DNA of 64,000 nt from Microbacterium proteolyticum. Its GTDB lineage: Bacteria; Actinomycetota; Actinomycetes; Actinomycetales; Microbacteriaceae. Shown piece after piece: positions 61,133 through 64,000 of the stretch. The position numbers were made by a program, and so were the translations under genes. Location of the stretch: NCBI RefSeq assembly GCF_029639405.1, contig NZ_CP121274.1, positions 496,001-560,000 of the forward strand. The letters are read 5' to 3'. Numbering within the stretch: position 1 is the first letter of the stretch; each line of letters opens with the position of its first letter. A model generated the notes under the pieces. It had not been told where the DNA came from. It made no database searches and was given only the letters and a program-made list of their open reading frames with translations.

Positions 61133-62392
61133 ATGACGATGACGGGCGGCGGGTCGCTGGCATCCTTCTTCCTCCGACTCGGACGGCAGGTGTGGGTTCG
61201 CGCGGCGCTGTTCACGGTGATCGGGATCGCGATCGCCCTGGTCGCGGGCCTCGTGGGTCCGCTGCTCCCGTTCAGCATCTCGATCGACCTGGGTCAGAAC
61301 GCCGTCGACTCCCTGCTGCAGATCATCGCCACCGCGATGCTCACGGTCAGCACCTTCTCGGTCACGGCGATGGTCACCGCGTTCTCCTCCGCCACGACGA
61401 CGGCTACCCCCCGGTCCACTCCCCTGCTCATCGCCGACACGACCTCGCAGAACGCGGTCTCGACCTTCATCGGGGCGTTCACCTATTCCCTCGTCGGCAT
61501 CGTCGCCCTCTCGACCGGGTACTACACCGAGCAGGGCCGCACGATTCTCTTCGTGGGCACGCTCGTCGTGATCGCGATCGTCGTCTTCACACTGCTGCGC
61601 TGGATCTCGCACCTGTCGACGTTCGGACGGATGGCGGATGTCATCGACCGCGTGGAGCAGGCCGCGACCCTGACCATCCAGCGGCACGCCGCGTCGCCCG
61701 CTCTCGGTGCGCGCCGGCTGACCACGGTGCCGCCGGGGGCCCGCGCCGTGCACGCCGACGACATCGGCTACGTGACGCATCTCGACGTGGCCACCCTCGA
61801 CCGGCTCGCTGAAGCCCATGGGCTGAGCGTGTACGTGACCGCGGCCCCCGGTCGCCTCGCCGACGCCCGCACGCCGCTCGTCCGCGTCGAGGGAGAGATG
61901 GACGACGCCACCGCAGCCGCCCTTCGGGGCGCCTTCCGCCTCGAGCATCACCGGACGTACGAGCAGGACCCGAGGTTCGGCGTCATCGCCCTCACCGAGA
62001 TCGGCAGCCGTGCGCTCTCGGCGGCCACCAACGACCCCGGCACCGCGATCGAGGTCATCGCGGCACTGCAGCGGGTGCTCGCCCACGCGGTGACCACCGA
62101 GCCCGACTCCACGGTGCGATACCCCCACGTGCACATCGCCCCGGCGACCCTCGACGAGATCGTCGCCGACGCGTTCCGCCCGCTCGCGCGCGACGGCGCG
62201 GCGCAGGTGGAGGTGCAGGTCCGCCTGCAGAAGTGCCTCGCCTCGCTGGCTGCGACCGCGCCCGCCCACGCGGACGTGTTCCGCGATGCCGCCCGCGCGG
62301 CGTTCGCCCGCAGTCGACGCGCGCTGGACCGGGCGGACGCCCGGCTGCTGCGCGACACCGTGCGCGCCGCCTGGAACCCTCTCGCGGACTGA
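61133..62392 (+). CDS. DUF2254 membrane protein
   Basis: 419 residues from ATG at 61133. Four N-terminal membrane helices (AALFTVIGIAIALVAGLVGPLLPF; SLLQIIATAMLTVSTFSVTAMVTAFSSA; TFIGAFTYSLVGIVALSTGYY; ILFVGTLVVIAIVVFTLLRWI) followed by a soluble C-half. The TVSTFSVTAMVTAFSSATTTATPR block is the DUF2254 signature. Function unknown. A terminator follows. Confidence 0.9.
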   Translation: MTMTGGGSLASFFLRLGRQVWVRAALFTVIGIAIALVAGLVGPLLPFSISIDLGQNAVDSLLQIIATAMLTVSTFSVTAMVTAFSSATTTATPRSTPLLIADTTSQNAVSTFIGAFTYSLVGIVALSTGYYTEQGRTILFVGTLVVIAIVVFTLLRWISHLSTFGRMADVIDRVEQAATLTIQRHAASPALGARRLTTVPPGARAVHADDIGYVTHLDVATLDRLAEAHGLSVYVTAAPGRLADARTPLVRVEGEMDDATAAALRGAFRLEHHRTYEQDPRFGVIALTEIGSRALSAATNDPGTAIEVIAALQRVLAHAVTTEPDSTVRYPHVHIAPATLDEIVADAFRPLARDGAAQVEVQVRLQKCLASLAATAPAHADVFRDAARAAFARSRRALDRADARLLRDTVRAAWNPLAD

Positions 62393-62404
62393 CGCGCACA
62401 GACG

Positions 62405-62446
62405 ACGGCGGCGGCCCCGGACGCACCTGTCCGGGACCGCCGCCGT
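62405..62446. terminator. Bidirectional terminator between DUF2254 and amidase genes
   Basis: Strong GC-rich hairpin: an 18-nt arm from ACGGCGGCGG to CCCGGAC and its near-complement around a GCACCT loop, between convergent genes. Confidence 0.75.
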
Positions 62447-62452
62447 GGTGTT

Positions 62453-64000
62453 CTAGCCCAGCGGGCCGTAGTTCGCCGGCGTCGTGCGAGCGTGGGTCGC
62501 CTGCTCGAAGCCGTAGGCCAGACCGAGCAGCGGTCCCTCGGCGAAGTCGCGGCCCAGGAACTCCAGGTTCACGCCTCCCGTCGAGGCCTCGCCCGCGATG
62601 CCCTGCCCCATCGGCACCGTGACCGCGGGGAGACCCGTGTTGGGGCTCAGGCGCATGTTGGTCCCGATGGTGCTGTAGGGGTTGCCCGTCGGGTAGACGA
62701 CGGCATCCAGGCCCTGGTCGTTCATGAGCGCCGTCATGATCTGCTTGCCCTTCGCCAGCTGCTGGGTGTGCGTCCCCTCCGGTCCCGCCCAGGCCTGGTA
62801 GGCCTCTTCGGTCACCGCGGCACGCGTGCCGTAGGGGTTGGTCGCCCGTCCCGGCACGATGTTCGGCGACTGCGAGATGGCCAGGAGGCTCCGCGTGGTC
62901 ACGGCCGGGTTGAGGTAGGCGTCGATGTAGTTCTGCAGGTCGTGCCCGAACTCGGGCCCGCTGCCGCTGCCCTCACCGACGATCGCCGCGAATCCCTCGG
63001 GAGCGGCCACCTCGACGAGCGTGGCACCCTGCGCCTCGAAGGTCGCCCGGGCCTCGGCGAACAGGCGCTGGGTCGTGGCGTTGGTTCCCAGCATCGAGGC
63101 GATGTAGCCGATCTTCTTGCCCTGCAGGGAGTCTCCGTCGAGGTAGGCCGTGTAGCTCTCCGGGATCTTGCCGGCCGAGCGGGCCGTGACGGGGTCACCG
63201 GAGTCCTCGCCGACGACGGCATCGAGGGCGACGGCGGCGTCCAGGACGGACCGCGCGATCGGACCTCCCGTGTCCTGCGACAGCGCGAGCGGCACGATGC
63301 CGTCGCGGCTGGCGAGACCGACGGTGGGCCGCACGCCCACCAGCTGGTTGTACGTCGAGGGGATGCGGATCGATCCGCCGGTGTCCGTCCCGAAGCCGAT
63401 GCCGGCGAGGTTCGCCGCGATGGCCGCGCCCGTGCCGCCGCTGGAACCGCCCGAGGTCTGCGTGGTGTCGTAGGGGCTCGAGACCGTGAGCGCCGTCCCG
63501 GCGGGCTGGAACGCCGACCACTGCGACGACAGGTTGATGGCGAACTCGTCCATCGACGCCTTCGCGACGATGACCGCGCCATCGGCGCGCAGACCCTTCA
63601 CCATCGTGGCATCCGTCGTCGTCTGGTTGTCGTTCCAGCATCCGCAGCCCGCGGTCGTGGGCATGTCGACGGTGTTGTAGTTGTCCTTCAGGGCGATCGG
63701 GATGCCGAGCAGCATGCTCGTCATGCCTTTCTCGGCGCGGATCGCGTCGGCCGCGGCCGCGGCCGTCAGCGCGACGTCGCTGGTGGTGATGATCGAGTTC
63801 AGCGGGCGACCGCCGTCCTGGCGCACGACCTTGTCGTACGCGGCGATGCGGTCGAGGTACTGCTGCGTCAGCTCCACCGAGGTCAGCACGCCGGCGTTCA
63901 TCGCGGCCTGCATGGCCACGGCATCCGCCTCGACGATCTCGAACGGGCCGTCGTCGTAGACGATGCGCTCCGAGAGCAGGGCCAGGTCGGATGCCGTGAT
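62453..64000 (-). CDS. Amidase-signature family hydrolase, N-terminus cut by window edge
   Basis: At least 515 residues; the frame is open to the right edge (ASDLALLSERIVYDDGPFEI lies upstream of the first ATG at 63919), so the start is outside. The Ser-Ser-Lys triad is visible: Lys in LGIPIALKDNYNT, and both Ser in TSGGSSGGTGAAIAAN and GFGTDTGGSIRIPS. The length and an extended N-terminal region fit actinobacterial amidases that may be secreted. Substrate unknown. Confidence 0.92.
   Translation of the reverse strand: MTASDLALLSERIVYDDGPFEIVEADAVAMQAAMNAGVLTSVELTQQYLDRIAAYDKVVRQDGGRPLNSIITTSDVALTAAAAADAIRAEKGMTSMLLGIPIALKDNYNTVDMPTTAGCGCWNDNQTTTDATMVKGLRADGAVIVAKASMDEFAINLSSQWSAFQPAGTALTVSSPYDTTQTSGGSSGGTGAAIAANLAGIGFGTDTGGSIRIPSTYNQLVGVRPTVGLASRDGIVPLALSQDTGGPIARSVLDAAVALDAVVGEDSGDPVTARSAGKIPESYTAYLDGDSLQGKKIGYIASMLGTNATTQRLFAEARATFEAQGATLVEVAAPEGFAAIVGEGSGSGPEFGHDLQNYIDAYLNPAVTTRSLLAISQSPNIVPGRATNPYGTRAAVTEEAYQAWAGPEGTHTQQLAKGKQIMTALMNDQGLDAVVYPTGNPYSTIGTNMRLSPNTGLPAVTVPMGQGIAGEASTGGVNLEFLGRDFAEGPLLGLAYGFEQATHARTTPANYGPLG

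Overview
The window is very GC-rich, densely coded DNA from an actinobacterium. The closest match I can suggest is Microbacteriaceae, probably Microbacterium-like. The reasons are pervasive ATGA/GTGA start-stop overlaps, many GTG starts, leaderless -10 boxes of the form TAnnnT-N6-RTG, a class-E-type LAATG surface anchor, a family 1 encapsulin with a DyP peroxidase, and several LacI- or ROK-controlled sugar ABC operons. The species is inferred, not shown.

Layout. 1-6.7 kb: a cell-surface glycan locus, with a GT4-GT2 fusion (cut by the left edge) and a WcbI-like protein on the minus strand, diverging from four translationally coupled glycosyltransferases. 6.7-21 kb: two carbohydrate loci. The first has a binding protein, two permeases, a beta-fructosidase-like hydrolase, a serine hydrolase and a LacI regulator. 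The second has a binding protein, two permeases, a GH13 alpha-glucosidase, a ROK regulator and a second GH13 enzyme. 21-25 kb: a CitA/CitB-like two-component system diverging from a CitMHS citrate transporter. 25-37 kb: a 1.5-kresidue wall-anchored double-GH43 enzyme, its LacI regulator and a YtfQ-R-T-YjfF-like furanose ABC operon carrying a second ATPase. 37-52.7 kb: mixed housekeeping genes: flavin reductase, DUF808, a MauE-thioredoxin fusion, a sulfite-oxidase-fold enzyme with its reductase and a zinc-ribbon protein, twin CrcB fluoride channels, encapsulin with DyP, a PoxB-like enzyme, TetR with a CocE-type hydrolase, tRNA-Ser(GCT), an LCP transferase, and HxlR/VOC genes. 52.9-58.6 kb: a lower-GC accessory island next to tRNA-Ser(TGA), holding an OLD-family ATPase-TOPRIM protein with an unrecognised N-terminal region, a decayed IS3-type element, a RelA/SpoT-type alarmone synthetase and a membrane-anchored protein. 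59-64 kb: DUF4012, DUF2254 and an amidase cut by the right edge.

How the parts connect. An identical 18-nt operator-like sequence lies upstream of both the GH43 gene and the furanose-binding-protein gene. This ties polymer cleavage at the surface, uptake and the LacI gene between them into one likely regulon. Encapsulin and DyP are coupled by a TGATG overlap, and DyP ends in an SLGIG-type loading tag, so this is a peroxidase nanocompartment; a PoxB-like enzyme lies just upstream on the same strand.

The most unusual sequence features are non-coding. Five 63-64-nt palindromes occur in the first 25 kb, with arms that change together on both sides and that supply stop codons to flanking genes. 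A 61-bp array carries four TCACGTGA sites. A nested 46-bp dyad lies in the HxlR divergent promoter. The heptamer GGATGCC/GGCATCC is strongly over-represented throughout but sparse in the 52.9-58.6 kb island.
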